Part shown: piece after piece, positions 39,303-56,428 of the stretch
How positions within the stretch are numbered: position 1 is the stretch's first letter
How the letters are laid out: every line of letters begins with the position of its first letter
NCBI GenBank assembly: GCA_040954595.2
Contig: CM082588.2
Span: 8,122,001-8,186,000, forward strand
Source: Balanoglossus misakiensis
Taxonomy: Eukaryota; Hemichordata
Direction of reading: 5' to 3'
Length of the DNA: 64,000 nt
The notes under the pieces: generated by a model
Databases searched by the model: none
Told to the model about the DNA's origin: nothing
Seen by the model: only the letters and a program-made list of their open reading frames with translations
Translations under genes and position numbers: made by a program

Positions 39303-39885
39303 AACATAGTTGGTAGATTTCGCGTGATTAAATTCCGGTGGGGCAAGTGTATGTCAGTCCTAAGAATTTTATGCCAAAGAACCCCCGTAATTTTTTTCTG
39401 TTTAAAACAGAAAAATGTAATTAAAACATTTGTCATTGCAGTAAAGTCGTTTTTTCATTTGTCAAAATTTTACAAAAGTGCCAAAAAATTGCTGTACATG
39501 TTTGCAAGCGGAAAACATAACTGACAAAGAGATTTCCTAAAAGACAACATTTCTCGATCGAGGAACTTGCCGATTTAATATTTACATCAGACTTCTGACT
39601 TGTCTGTTTAAATATGCAGATACGACCTTACAGCTCTAACACAATGATTTATGAATGCACACTGTCTTCTGTAGTTCCAGTAAAATAATGTTAGACATGA
39701 CAAGCAGCTGCTGGTGCAAAATCTATGTGGCTTTTTGCTTGTGTTCTTTTCCTCCTAGGTATCTGAAAGAGACAAGACAAATAGTTTTTGTAATCATCAG
39801 GTTTGCCAGTATGTCAGAATAATCATGTTGTTCAGTCAAAGGGGACTGCAGTGGCTACTTGCGGCTGACATCAAGTAGCCATTTA

Positions 39886-40171
39886 TTAAAGGGACAAAGT
39901 CTCTCTCTCGTTGCCCTTTTTTCCATTAATTATGTTTGATACAAGACACTGTTTATGTTAATGTACATGTGGATATATAGTGAATCAACGTTCGACCACA
40001 CACAACTTCCATCCCACTTGTATGATATGAGAGTAAAAACTCGCCCAAAATGAATAAATGGTAAAGAACGATTATTCATTTTGGCGAGTTTTTCACTCTC
40101 CTGTTCATTCACTATATATCCACATGTAGAATAACAAACAGTGTCTTGTATCAAACATAATTAATGGAAAA
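39886..40171. mobile_element. Family B MITE, internally deleted and right-truncated
   Basis: Starts TTAAAGGGACAAAGTCTCTC and follows the 2090-2434 copy through the central fold. It then skips roughly 35-40 bases after TTTTTCACTCTCCTGT and ends at AATTAATGGAAAA, without the right terminal repeat. Confidence 0.85.
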
Positions 40172-40172
40172 T

Positions 40173-40303
40173 AAAAATACTTCAAAAATATTCCCTATCC
40201 TCACCATTAAGCCATATTACTTGCATTTGCATTCGTTTGTCATCTCTTGACGACGCATACCACAATAGCTGCGTACTGTTTGTATGGAGGCTGATTAAAT
40301 ATG
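40173..40303 (+). repeat. Dispersed repeat, second copy of 8074-8208
   Basis: Matches the reverse complement of 8074-8208 with small indels. It begins at the truncated end of the family B MITE and ends just before the MPC1 stop codon region, so it occupies the MPC1 3' UTR/flank. Confidence 0.75.
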
Positions 40304-40321
40304 GGTTTAATTTACATTTAC

Positions 40322-40684
40322 TTACGAATAATGTATGAGTCTACATCCTTGCGTGATTTGTGCCGCTTCATTCGTCATGTGACATGCCAGAAGTAACAAA
40401 TTTCGGGGTTGCACTTTCCATGCAAATCTCATAAACAGACCTGAGTAAATGCACAAAGCTGGAAAAGAAAAAAAAAGGCACATTATCAGAGTTGGTGATA
40501 ATGCAAAGTATCGCATAAATTACACAATGAAATGGACTCTTTACGCATTTTTGCATAATTATGCATTTTTCATCTGTAAAGGATTACAGAAAAATATTTC
40601 ATACATATTCATTTCCTGTTTGTCTTCGTGTGTCATTACCTTGTCATTTAATACATAGATACATAGATACATACATAGATACAT

Positions 40685-40719
<35 letters not shown>

Positions 40720-42245
40720 GCCTAACTGATTCTATTATGCACAAAAGTCATGACTGTCAGAAGGTAATAATCAACAGCTACAAAACTGTGCACACAAGAG
40801 GGATCTTACCAAATGTCATTTTTCCACTAATAATTTCTGGATCCTTCTTCATATCTGCTAAAGCCGCTAGAGGAATTCCCCAGTTGGCAACTGCAAACAT
40901 ATATGATATGTGCAAGTGAGACATACAGCACAGGGATTTATTCAGGGAAAGTGGAGAAATACTTAAATGATAGAAGCTGAATAAGTTCTTTGTCTGTCAG
41001 CTCTTCTGTCTTTCTCTTACCGAGAGGTATATAAACTTTGTTGATTGATTGATTGATTGATATTGATTGACTGAAGACAGTGAGATGGACAAACAGGCAG
41101 ACCCCATACCCTAAAATCAAATTATGTCGTTATACCACATAATAATCTGATGTTTTGATCTAGTACATGTAGATGATGCAATTAAATCAATCGTACTAAC
41201 CTGGTCCCCAGAAATGCTGCAAGATAATAATAAAGTTCACATGGTTATAAAAAAATTTAAAGTTGAAAACAATTAGACATTACAACATTGATTGATACAC
41301 AAATGAGATAGAAACTGGCATAGACAAGCCAGATACAGCTGATCAATGTTACTTCTCTTGGGTTAATTCAGACTAACATCAAATATATTTGAACTAAGTA
41401 TGATATAGTATCCATAAATGTACTTACAGTACTGCAAGGTGTGTCACAGAATGTTACATGTGTTAGAGCAGCATCATTGATGAAGGAAATCCAAGGAAAG
41501 GGAAACGAGAAAAGAAGAGAATTGGAAATTAATTTAATAAACAAGTCATCGTAAATGTTATGCTGCAATGTTCTCTCACCAGCTATGGCCACAACACTAA
41601 TTTTGGGAAAACAATAGATATGTAGCGTATCAGTACAATTACTGAAAAATTGCAACCATACTGGGCAGGGGGGGGGACCTTTTTGTTTGAGGTCCAGATG
41701 CAATGCAAGAGATGATCCCTGTCGACAGTATTACTTATTAGCCAACTCATGGCAAACTAGACCCAGCCTAGCCATAGCACATTTACTAGCTTGTCCTTAG
41801 TTCTGCGTGGCAGCTGCGCTGTGATGTTACTGACTGTGCCTTGTCTTAGCTCTACGGTTGGAGGCGCATACTTCAGGCTCAGCCAAGTTGCTCCGTAGAT
41901 AGAGCGATAAGCTACATGAAGGCTAGCTGCAATGATTGTAGCGGGTGCTGAACTGCATTGCCGTTACGTCATTAGTCTAGTGTCTAGCCATATTTTGTCC
42001 GCTTTGCTTCCAAATACATGTAATGATGTATGGCTAGATTCAAGACTTTATGTCATGTACATGTATGATCGAGTGTATGCGAGTGTGTATTACGTCAGCG
42101 CTTTGTGACATCTCACAAAGCTCCAGTTTCCTAAACGTAAGACTTCTCGACCTCACACAAAATCTTACACTTACCTTGTGAAATAATCCCTCGTCTCTTT
42201 GCTTTTGAGACTGTTCCATGCACCACGAAATATCCTGGCCGCCAT
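40322..42245 (-). CDS. MPC1: Mitochondrial pyruvate carrier 1
   Basis: A subunit of the inner-membrane MPC1/MPC2 heterodimer that imports pyruvate into the mitochondrial matrix. Minus-strand exons: 42175-42245 ([23 protein letters not shown]), 41201-41216 (16-nt microexon, HFWGP), 40810-40890 ([26 protein letters not shown]) and 40322-40458 ([31 protein letters not shown], stop TAA). HFWGPVANWG, the MKK.PEIISG loop and the [12 protein letters not shown] membrane segment identify the family. Exons 2-4 join in phase. Exon 1 ends in phase 2 (…YFT plus AG) whereas exon 2 needs phase 0, so one nucleotide (or four) is unaccounted for: a further tiny exon, an odd splice site or a base error. The protein is about 101-102 residues, against 109 in human. 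Expression is probably constitutive; UBE3D lies divergently about 1.05 kb away. Confidence 0.93.
40651..40719. repeat. (GATACATA)n/(CATA)n/(CA)n microsatellite in an MPC1 intron
   Basis: A compound array in the intron between MPC1 exons 3 and 4: ATAGATAC units, then ATAC units, then about nine CA dinucleotides. Confidence 0.95.
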
Positions 42246-42711
42246 TTTGCCGGTTGAGGTATTAGGGCGCTCCACGCGGCCGTATTTTCTTTGTCGCTGC
42301 TTTTGTTTTTATTCCAGGGGCCCGACCCCGGCCGGCCACACCCTCCCGGCGTTGCTCTGTCAAGCTAGCTCTTGCAGGTTGAGGTTCGTTCTTGATCTCC
42401 CGTTGTACACTGTGTATTTACGGAACTCAAAAGCAACAATAGGGGTTCTATCAAATGATAATCTCAGTGGACCAAATTAGCTCAGCTCAGGAAGGTCAAG
42501 GAGTTTTTGTTTTTTATTTATGAGGGGTGGGTCAGTGGAAATGGGGGGGGGGGGGATATGTTACAACACTTACCCTGGAAAGGTTCACCATATGACGTTG
42601 GGCGATCTATAGATTATTTTTTTACCAATAATATAGCGTTTTTTTACAGTTATTTACAACATCGGCAAACAACAGCAAAGAATGACACATTGTTTTTTTA
42701 AAAGAATATTT

Positions 42712-42788
<77 letters not shown>

Positions 42789-42854
42789 TAGCCCGGAGAC
42801 CAGGCCCCTACGCCCTGGTCTCCGGGCTACATCATCATCATCATCGTCGTCGTC

Positions 42855-42916
<62 letters not shown>

Positions 42917-43300
42917 GATTTCTAAGTTCCCTGTGACATAACTGAGCTTCCTAGGCCCCTTCAAAAATCGGCCTCGAGAAACAGTCACAGTAAACCAAAT
43001 TTAATGCCAACAAGATAGTGTTACAGAGTATGAAAATCACATGTTACTATAATTCGGATTAAAGAACAAAAGGACATTGACCTGTCCAGCTCGGAAATAT
43101 TGTCTTGACCTCAGCACGGTCACCGTGACCTCAGTCATGTCTGAAAAGCCAAAGGTCATCAATGGCGCCCTCTGGAGAGGCAAGACAGCTGATTGTGGAT
43201 GATAGAATTTCAGTGGTGTTTCTTCTTCTAGAATTGATAAGCAGTCGCTGATCGTGCGCTCCACACGACCACAGTGACGGCACACAACCAACTACCAGCA
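42246..43300. promoter_or_regulatory. Divergent intergenic region between MPC1 and UBE3D
   Basis: This 1,055-bp head-to-head interval should hold the promoters of both genes. The MPC1-proximal side (42246-42370) is relatively GC/CpG-rich (GCTCCACGCGGCCGTATTTT, GACCCCGGCCGGCCACACCC). The middle is taken up by trinucleotide repeats and a hairpin. No TATA box is evident. Whether it is a shared bidirectional promoter is inference. Confidence 0.45.
42711..42917. repeat. (ATC)n - perfect hairpin - (ATC)n - (CAA)n array
   Basis: About 25 ATC units (42713-42788), then a 41-bp palindrome (42789-42829: 16-bp arms TAGCCCGGAGACCAGG and CCTGGTCTCCGGGCTA around a 9-base loop), then ATC and GTC units, then about 20 CAA units to 42915. 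Confidence 0.95.
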
Positions 43301-46300
43301 ATGGAAAATAGAGAGTGTGTTGCCCCTGGTTACAGTGTGTTCATTGAAGGAAGAGAGAGCATACACGCAGCGCATGTGGTGTTGGGCTTGGGCGATACAG
43401 AATCGAGAGGGTGAGTGGATAATGTAACGATCGATGTTCCTTTGTCAATTTTTTATAACATGTGCACCTTTTGAGTCTAGGGAGGAAATGGTCAGCTGCA
43501 ATGATTGTACCACAGGCGCCCCTGCAGAGCGTTTCGGGGGCGCCCCCCCCCCCCACTTGCTATTTGTCGATACTCCCCCTGTTGGGACCCCCAAGCAGTT
43601 TGTCGGGGGGGGGGGGGGGGTCAGTGCCCCTAAAAATGATGTCATGCACCTACGTGTTGGAGATATAACATTCCCCCCTTGCCAGAATGGAATCCCCCTC
43701 CCCCAAAGAAATATTCTGGCAAAGGGGGACATACCCCCCCCCCCCTGCTGATGCCATCCTGGATGGACCACTGGTATGGCATTCAGTGTTCACTTTAGCT
43801 GTGGTAACGCAGCTGAAACATTGGGGGGGGGGGGGTCCATGGGGGTAATCAGCCCCCCCCCCCCCCAATGGTGATGCTCGTACCCCGTCAGAAAATGAAT
43901 TGCTCTGAAAATTCTGTTTCCTTTTTTTCTCACAGTTTGACTTCAAAAGTAAATGTGGCAGTCTACGGGTCAAGTATACAAGTTACCAAAGCTGATAGTA
44001 TTCCTGTAAACATCACAATTCCTGATATAGGCCTTATTCCGAAGTCTTGCCGCATCCTCAAGTGGATACCAGGAGAAGGTCTTCACATGAGGTTTGAAAC
44101 CAGGACCAAAGCAGATCCATCCATTAATGGAATAATAGCCGTTGAGGAACTTTTAGATATCAGGGAAGAGTTGGAACAGCTGTCAAATCTGACCGAAAAT
44201 CAGTTTGGATGTAAAGTTTGTGGAGCCAACATTTTGCGGGCAAACAGGTGAGTCATAATGAATATTGATTTGTGTTGACACTTTGGCATCCAATGTTTGT
44301 TTGTATTTACATATTGACAAAGTTTTGGAGACATCAGAAGTTCAGTGTTGGATAAAAAAACAAAGACACAGGAAGGAAGCAAGTCGGGGGTTAAAAAACA
44401 GGATGGTCAGAGGTCACAGACTTGCAAAAATTCCCATCGGACCAGTGATTATAATAAATACATATTATGACTAGCCCTCGGTCTACCTAGTCGCCAATTC
44501 GCCAAAGGCAACTAAAAATTCTATCTGACTAAAAAATTATCATTTGGCAAAAACCCAAGGCGAAATGCTTGTTACCAGTGATAAGGAAATATGAATCATT
44601 GCAGTGATTATCTTCCGTTGCGATCATGCAAGACAAATCCAGACAATCAAGTCATAGTTCCGGACACCAGTAACACTTTTTGAATAAGTGTCAAGTATGG
44701 AAAGCCACAGCTTTCTTTAGCGTAGATACATGTACCAGTATTTAATTTCTCAAATGATCAGAGTTTTCATTATGTACCCTTCCCTTATAATCATTATGTT
44801 TTCCTTTCAGTTGTTTTAAAAGAGTGCGTCAATTGCCTTCTGAAAACTGGCATGAAGTCATTGATGATTGGTGTTGTCACAGTACCAGTGAAATGGAAAA
44901 GATGAAGAAGACTTCGTTAGTACCAAAAGAGAATGATTGTTTCGTTGGGAATTTGTACATTTGTATAAGTGTTTCTGATGTTCAACGGGATTCATTGGTT
45001 TGTGAAGAAACATCAAATCTGACAATGGTAACTAAGTAGTGGTGCTGATATTGAAATCAAATATTTAGTTTACAAGGAAAGTTTCTTCATTTAAAGGCAT
45101 ACAGTCACGTGCAATTTACATACCCCCATATATGGCTAGAATGGAGTATTTGGGTGTTCTGAAGAACATATGGTGGCACTCTTATTTTCGTGTGTGCCAC
45201 CCACTGAAAATCTGTGATTTGCTAGATTTTTATTTGCTATGGTAACTGTAGCTATTTTTTCATAGGTGACCATACACCTCTAGCATTGTTTATTTTTTGT
45301 GACAATCCGAGAAGGCCCCTAAATGACCAGCTGTCTAATTAGTGATAATCATATTTTTTTGCTTATGTAGGGTACTAATGTAGCTGTTATGTGTCAGAGG
45401 TGTCGAACGCAGCTTGGAGAAGCACCACTTGCAGGTAAGAAGGCATCCAAGTATACAGTGAAACCTGTCTATTAAGGACACCTATGGGACAAGAAAATGT
45501 GTCCTTACTATAGAGGTGTCCTTAATACACAAGTAATATTCTATTCAATCTATGAATGTTGTCTCAAAAAAATTGTCCTTAATAGAGAGGTGTCCTGATT
45601 AGAGAGATGTCTGTATTGACAGGTTTCACTGTATATGGTGGTTTTGAATCACCTTCTTGCTATTTGAAATTTTGTTTCTCATTTGCTACATGTTTATGTA
45701 TATGTACCATTGGCAGGAGTAATCAAGATTTTTCATTTTATTTCAGAATTCAATGAGAGACAAGGAACAGGTTTTGACATGGTTGAATGTGTCAAGTTCT
45801 ATAAAAGTTGTATCACTTTCAAGGGCAACCAAAATTTATTTAAGTAAGTTATTTATATTTACCAGCTTTTAATAAAGTACTTTTTAGAGTGAATACCTCT
45901 CAGACAAATATCAATGTACTGTATCACATATAGAGGCAAAATACTGGTACATGATGTCATATACATCTGGTATAGAAATTAGACTATTAATGTACACAAG
46001 CATAAACCGCTAGAGTATATGTCACAAACTCTATGTTCATTCTGTCTTCAGGTCATACACATTGGAAACACATCTTTCGCTCTCGCTCAGGATTCAATCT
46101 ATACTTGACACTGGTTTTCGCTATATTGTTAAATCTCAGAGTGGAAAGAAACCAGCCATTGCACTGGTAAGTGCTTTTGTCATGTGCCATGGCCCCCAAA
46201 AATATGTATTCTCTGCCTTAAGTGATTTCTCTGTGCAAAATACATTTTCCACATTGCAGTTATGGGATTCAAATCGCTGAGCAATTTTCCATAGACCACT

Positions 46301-47735
46301 TCCAGGATAGGGTATCTGCAGTGCATGATGGTATAATTTGCATTCAAGATGGCGGCTAGTACATGGCTAACGCACGCGCTCAGAACGCAAACTGTCCCAC
46401 AACACCCTGCGTTATTCTATCCGCGAAGTGGTCCATGGCCAATATGTCAAGAATGCATGCTTGCCTGTAAGATAAGTAAGACAAAAATCTGAGACTGTCT
46501 CCAGACTATAATTTCGCTACTCTGATTAACTCTTTATTTGTCATTTCTGGGTATTTTACTAAAATTAGTATTCTCATAACATCTAGTAGTGGTTTATACT
46601 TGACTAATAAATATGTTGTCCATATTTCAGCTGTGGTTATTAAACTCGGACACGCGCCTGATAACCAACTGTACTAAATCCAACAAGGCCTTCCAGCAAC
46701 TCATTGGACCTCTATACCGTAGGCACGCAGGACATAAAAAAAACTCCCTTTGCTCAAATACTATTATGAAGATATTATACAAGAGTTGCATTGCTAAACA
46801 AAATGAAGAGTAAGTGTTGTTTTTTTTGTATGGTATACACAAGAAATTCATTTGTGGCACATTTTTGTGTTTTTGGCCTCCATTGTAAAAGACTCTTGAA
46901 ATTTAACCACCCTTAAAAGGAGCAATCTTTATTTTGTTAATAATTCAACAGATGATTCGACGTAATTATTTAATTATGGCTGAATTGGTTTAATGATTAC
47001 TGTGTTCAAAATTTTAAAAATAATGTGAATCATCTAAACAGATGTTTGATATCTTGTCAAAGTATAAAAATGGCAGTAAATAACTGAAAGTGACACAACC
47101 TGCAGGTACTTCATATAATAAAGGTACTACATATAAATATTCTTTTTCTTGCCCAGTGAAATAATTCATATCCTTTTGCTGGATATATACAATCCCAACT
47201 TTCCCTTTTCTGTATGGTTGTAGAGAAAACTTGGGCCCTTAAATATCTCCTGTGTCATGGCCAACCTTTAATGTTCAACTCTTATTATTATATAGGTTGA
47301 TACGAGAATGGGAGAGAGATAACACAGTTCACAGTATAATGTTTCCACATGACTCCTGCCTTCAATTGCTGTTGCTGTTGGATTGGAATAACCAGCATTT
47401 ACCGCAGTCACTAAGGATACACAATGATTTCAAGGTAGGTTGAAAACAAGCCCTGGGGAATATTACTCATTGGGTAAATCAGACGCTCGTTAAAAGTGTA
47501 AATAAATAAATAAATTAATAAAATGGTTTACAAGTTTGCAATGTAGCATTTTGGAATTGATTGAACAAGAGGCACAAATTTTTGCCCATGTGTGTCTATC
47601 CACTCATCTGCGTGTCAGTAAAAAAAAGTCTACCTTTTTACAATCAGGCAAGAAAGATTACAAAGTCAACATACGTTAACATACAATTGTTGTATATATT
47701 GTATTTTTCAGGTGAGTTATCTGAAGCTGAAGTAA
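43301..47735 (+). CDS. UBE3D: E3 ubiquitin-protein ligase E3D (UBE2C-binding, HECT-like)
   Basis: An E3 ligase family known to bind the E2 UBE2C. Exons: 43301-43410, 43936-44247, 44811-45027, 45371-45434, 45747-45843, 46052-46166, 46631-46809, 47296-47434 and 47712-47735. All have GT/AG borders, phases close at every join, and the total is 418 codons (human 389). Identifying blocks: FGCKVCGANIL (Cys129/Cys132), LPSENWHEVIDDWCCH (150-164), ENDCFVGN (181-188), a second Cys pair in VMCQRC (221/224), LWLLNSD (306-312), YKSCIAKQNEE and a C-terminal tail ending FKVSYLKLK. These match UBE3D in order, including FxVxxLK at the very end. The start is the first ATG of exon 1. Exon 9 has only seven codons plus stop. 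A plausible AATAAA lies 205 bp downstream. Introns carry several MITEs. Confidence 0.95.
43411..43935. repeat. Homopolymer G/C tracts and GC hairpins in UBE3D intron 1
   Basis: Within 525 bp there are five runs of roughly 10-15 C or G (around 43546, 43607, 43735, 43824 and 43854). Two pairs form inverted repeats: CCCCCTTGCCAGAAT with ATTCTGGCAAAGGGGG (43672-43727), and ATTGGGGGGG with CCCCCCCAAT (43818-43869). Confidence 0.85.
45091..45281. mobile_element. Family A MITE in UBE3D intron 3
   Basis: Starts TTAAAGGCATACAGTCACGT, contains GTGCCACCCACTGAAAATCT and ends TAGGTGACCATACACCT. It is inverted relative to 15254-15458. Confidence 0.85.
45452..45635. mobile_element. Foldback MITE family F in UBE3D intron 4
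   Basis: Left end TATACAGTGAAACCTGTCTA followed by TTAAGGACACC; right end TTGACAGGTTTCACTGTATA. The internal body is an imperfect palindrome of GTGTCCTTAATAGAGAGG units, and it is flanked by TATA. Confidence 0.85.
46289..46438. mobile_element. Foldback element in UBE3D intron 6
   Basis: The ends CCATAGACCACTTCCAGGAT and CTATCCGCGAAGTGGTCCATGG are inverted copies of about 20 bp. It is about 150 bp long with no coding potential. Confidence 0.7.
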
Positions 47736-47939
47736 GTCATCCTCCCATGAAGAGATCACTGAAGATAATGTGTGATGTTGAGCACGTCCTCTTTCAATCT
47801 TCATAATGTCACATTGTAGATTCCCACACTGCCATTTCAATACTAGAGTGATGCATCACTGATCAAATTTGTCACTATCATCTTTAATTACACATATTTG
47901 AAGGAAGTACTGTATTTTGCTTTTTGTATGTAACATGAA

Positions 47940-47945
47940 AATAAA
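47940..47945 (+). terminator. Polyadenylation signal AATAAA for UBE3D
   Basis: A canonical AATAAA 205 bp after the UBE3D stop codon and before the BCKDHB 5' region. This is the first such hexamer on the plus strand in a plausible place. Confidence 0.5.
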
Positions 47946-48069
47946 ATCATGAACCATGTAGACCAGGCTCTTGTTGATTGAATATTTGACACTGTCACTG
48001 AAAGAATTCAGGTAACTGGCTGTATTCACCAAAATCAGCAAGTGGATTAGCACAAATGATGGTAGATAT

Positions 48070-48119
48070 TTTTCTTTCTTTTCTTTTCTTTTCTTTTTTT
48101 TTTGGGGGGGGGGGGCGGG
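48070..48119. repeat. (TTTTC)n and poly-T/poly-G tract
   Basis: A pyrimidine tract of TTTTC units runs into poly-T and then about 13 G, between UBE3D and BCKDHB. Confidence 0.9.
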
Positions 48120-48183
48120 TTAATTGGTGGAGGCTTTAATTAAAATTTCCTGGATGTCTGAGGTGGAGCATTGGATCTCGGCC

Positions 48184-48194
48184 TATATATAAAA
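48184..48194 (+). promoter_or_regulatory. TATA-like box upstream of BCKDHB
   Basis: TATATATAAAA lies about 315 bp before the BCKDHB ATG. An ATG at 48240 opens a short frame that reaches a donor-like GAGGTAATTT at about 48290. This suggests an upstream leader exon or a small uORF; the alternative is chance AT-richness. Confidence 0.3.
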
Positions 48195-48505
48195 CCACGG
48201 ATTGGTATATACCAGGTAAAGCGCCCTCAGTCCATCACGATGCTGAAGTTAGCCTTGGATTCAGATTTTGATTCCAGTGAATGCAAGAGGTAATTTCTAC
48301 CTCCATGATAGAGCTAAGAATTTATGATTTATGCTGTAAAATAAATGCTAGCTATAGGTTCAGATAGTTTTTCGTGCTACAGTGTTTCTTCGACTACAAG
48401 AAAACATTACAAAATACCGATACTGAATCTGAAACCGAATTCGATGCTAACTACAGCAGTGCAGTCAACAACCTCCTGAGGACACATAGGACGCACTTTC
48501 TAATC

Positions 48506-54841
<6,336 letters not shown>

Positions 54842-55839
54842 GTCAAGTTATACATGCATGTTTAAGTACTAGCTGTGTTATTGTAAATCTGTCTACAATT
54901 ATGTTTTAAACAGAGGTGTGTATAACCATCTTGTGAAGATGGTGAAAATTTAGGATTCTTAGTGAACTTGTAGCAGGGGTTTATTTAAGATATGTTTATA
55001 ACACTTCCACGATATCTCTTTCAGAAAAATCCCAAATGAATTTGATTTTTTTTTTGGTATTAACCGCAAATGATAGCACATGTACTCTCAAATTGTAAAA
55101 GAATTTTCAGTGTAGTTTGCAACAAACCTCTTGACTGGATACATATGGTAGATGCCAAGGTCACCAGCGGTTGGTTGTAGCAAATTCACAAAAATATTAA
55201 TCAGGTTGGCAAGAGGCTTGATCTTATTGTCTGTGATGCTACTCTCTGACAACACACTTCAACATAGTCAAAATCACATAAAATGATTACGAAAATGACA
55301 CCAAACAGAAAAGGCACATTACATGTATATACATATACATATTGTACAACTTCAAGATGCACATTCTTTTGATTTGAAGAGAGTTTTCATTTGCTGTTTG
55401 TATCTTAACTATCATGTCTCATGATTGACACAAAGGTCTGCGATTATGTATCTATCATCTTTCAACAATAGACTTCTCAGAAACAACTGTTTATACAGCT
55501 TTGATATTCAGTATACATGTCCCCTTAGATGGTCTGACTGACAAAATTTGTGATGGTGTACTTTTGGGCACTATTTACTATTTTTTTTACCAAAAACTTG
55601 CCATAGACTACTTGCTGCTTGAGTCAAAATAATGTTCTCAAATTCACCAGTCTTTTGTGTGCACTGATAGTATGTTACTCTGCTAAAATCTGAGACGTTT
55701 CAGGACCACTTAAACCATTCACGCATAATAATTTATGCCAGTATTTCATCTGAGGCGTTTCAGAAACGTCCCTGTGTGACCCTATATTAGTTGCATACCC
55801 TAAAATGTAATATAATATTTGTGGATTTTTGGTTATTCC
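54842..55839 (+). other. Probable BCKDHB 3' UTR
   Basis: About 1 kb between the BCKDHB stop and an AATAAA. It contains no gene that I recognise. At 55685-55792 it includes an inverted copy of the left half of the foldback element at 11450-11725. Confidence 0.45.
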
Positions 55840-55845
55840 AATAAA
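55840..55845 (+). terminator. Polyadenylation signal AATAAA, likely BCKDHB
   Basis: CCAATAAAATTGTC, about 1 kb after the stop codon, in a T/A-rich setting. It is the most convincing plus-strand signal in this interval. Confidence 0.5.
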
Positions 55846-56243
55846 ATTGTCTCATGGACCTGACACCCTTCCCTTATGTTGTGTGTTGTTAAGTTGTGTC
55901 AGTTACATTATCTGTATCTTTTGGCTTTATTTTCAGTATTTTTGTTTAGCGTATCAAATGCAATTTCTTGTTCTACTCCAAACAGCATGCTAGTACACCA
56001 AGTATTCCACTTGTCAACATTGCCTGTATGTATGTGCATGTGTAACAGCCATTGTTATTGTTGACAAATGAATTCTAGTCCGGACTTGAAGTCAAATTTA
56101 GCACACTAACAATGCTGGCTATACAAATATATATGGTGTTGATAAGATCAGTGCTGGACATTTGATCATGTTTCAAGAAACTGCAGTAGATACACAAAAC
56201 AAAAATACTTAAAAACAGGCGAAAAGATACAGCTAATGGAGCT

Positions 56244-56428
56244 TTAAAGATATACGGTCACCTATGGAAAATTAGTTACCATGGCAAATTGAAATCTAGC
56301 CAATCACAGATTTTCAGTGGGTGGCACATGCAAAAAAGAGCACCACCATATGTTCTTTAGAACTCTCATATACTCCATTTCAGCCATATATGGACGTATG
56401 TAAATTGGAGGTGACTGTATACTTCTAA
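56244..56428. mobile_element. Family A MITE
   Basis: Begins TTAAAGATATACGGTCACCT and ends GGAGGTGACTGTATACTTCT. The right-hand TTAA has mutated. Confidence 0.85.

Larger units (their letters stand above)
38260..39490 (+). repeat. Composite dispersed repeat, copy 2
   Basis: A direct repeat of 30919-32268 carrying one family C MITE (38546-38785) and a family E foldback (39024-39302). It differs from copy 1 by small indels and by the extra half MITE there. The two copies bracket the kinase/Ig/FN3 fragment. Confidence 0.85.

Noticed and set aside
44200-45039. UBE3D exon 3 ending at the in-frame TAG at about 45037
   Set aside because: A donor at 45028 (ACAATG/GTAACT) joins in phase to the conserved VMCQRC exon at 45371, as the family requires, so the stop is intronic.
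47561-47806. Plus-strand ORF GELSEAEVSHPPMKRSL… as the UBE3D C-terminus
   Set aside because: It is in the wrong frame; phase 0 from exon 8 gives VSYLKLK and stop, which matches the known UBE3D tail.
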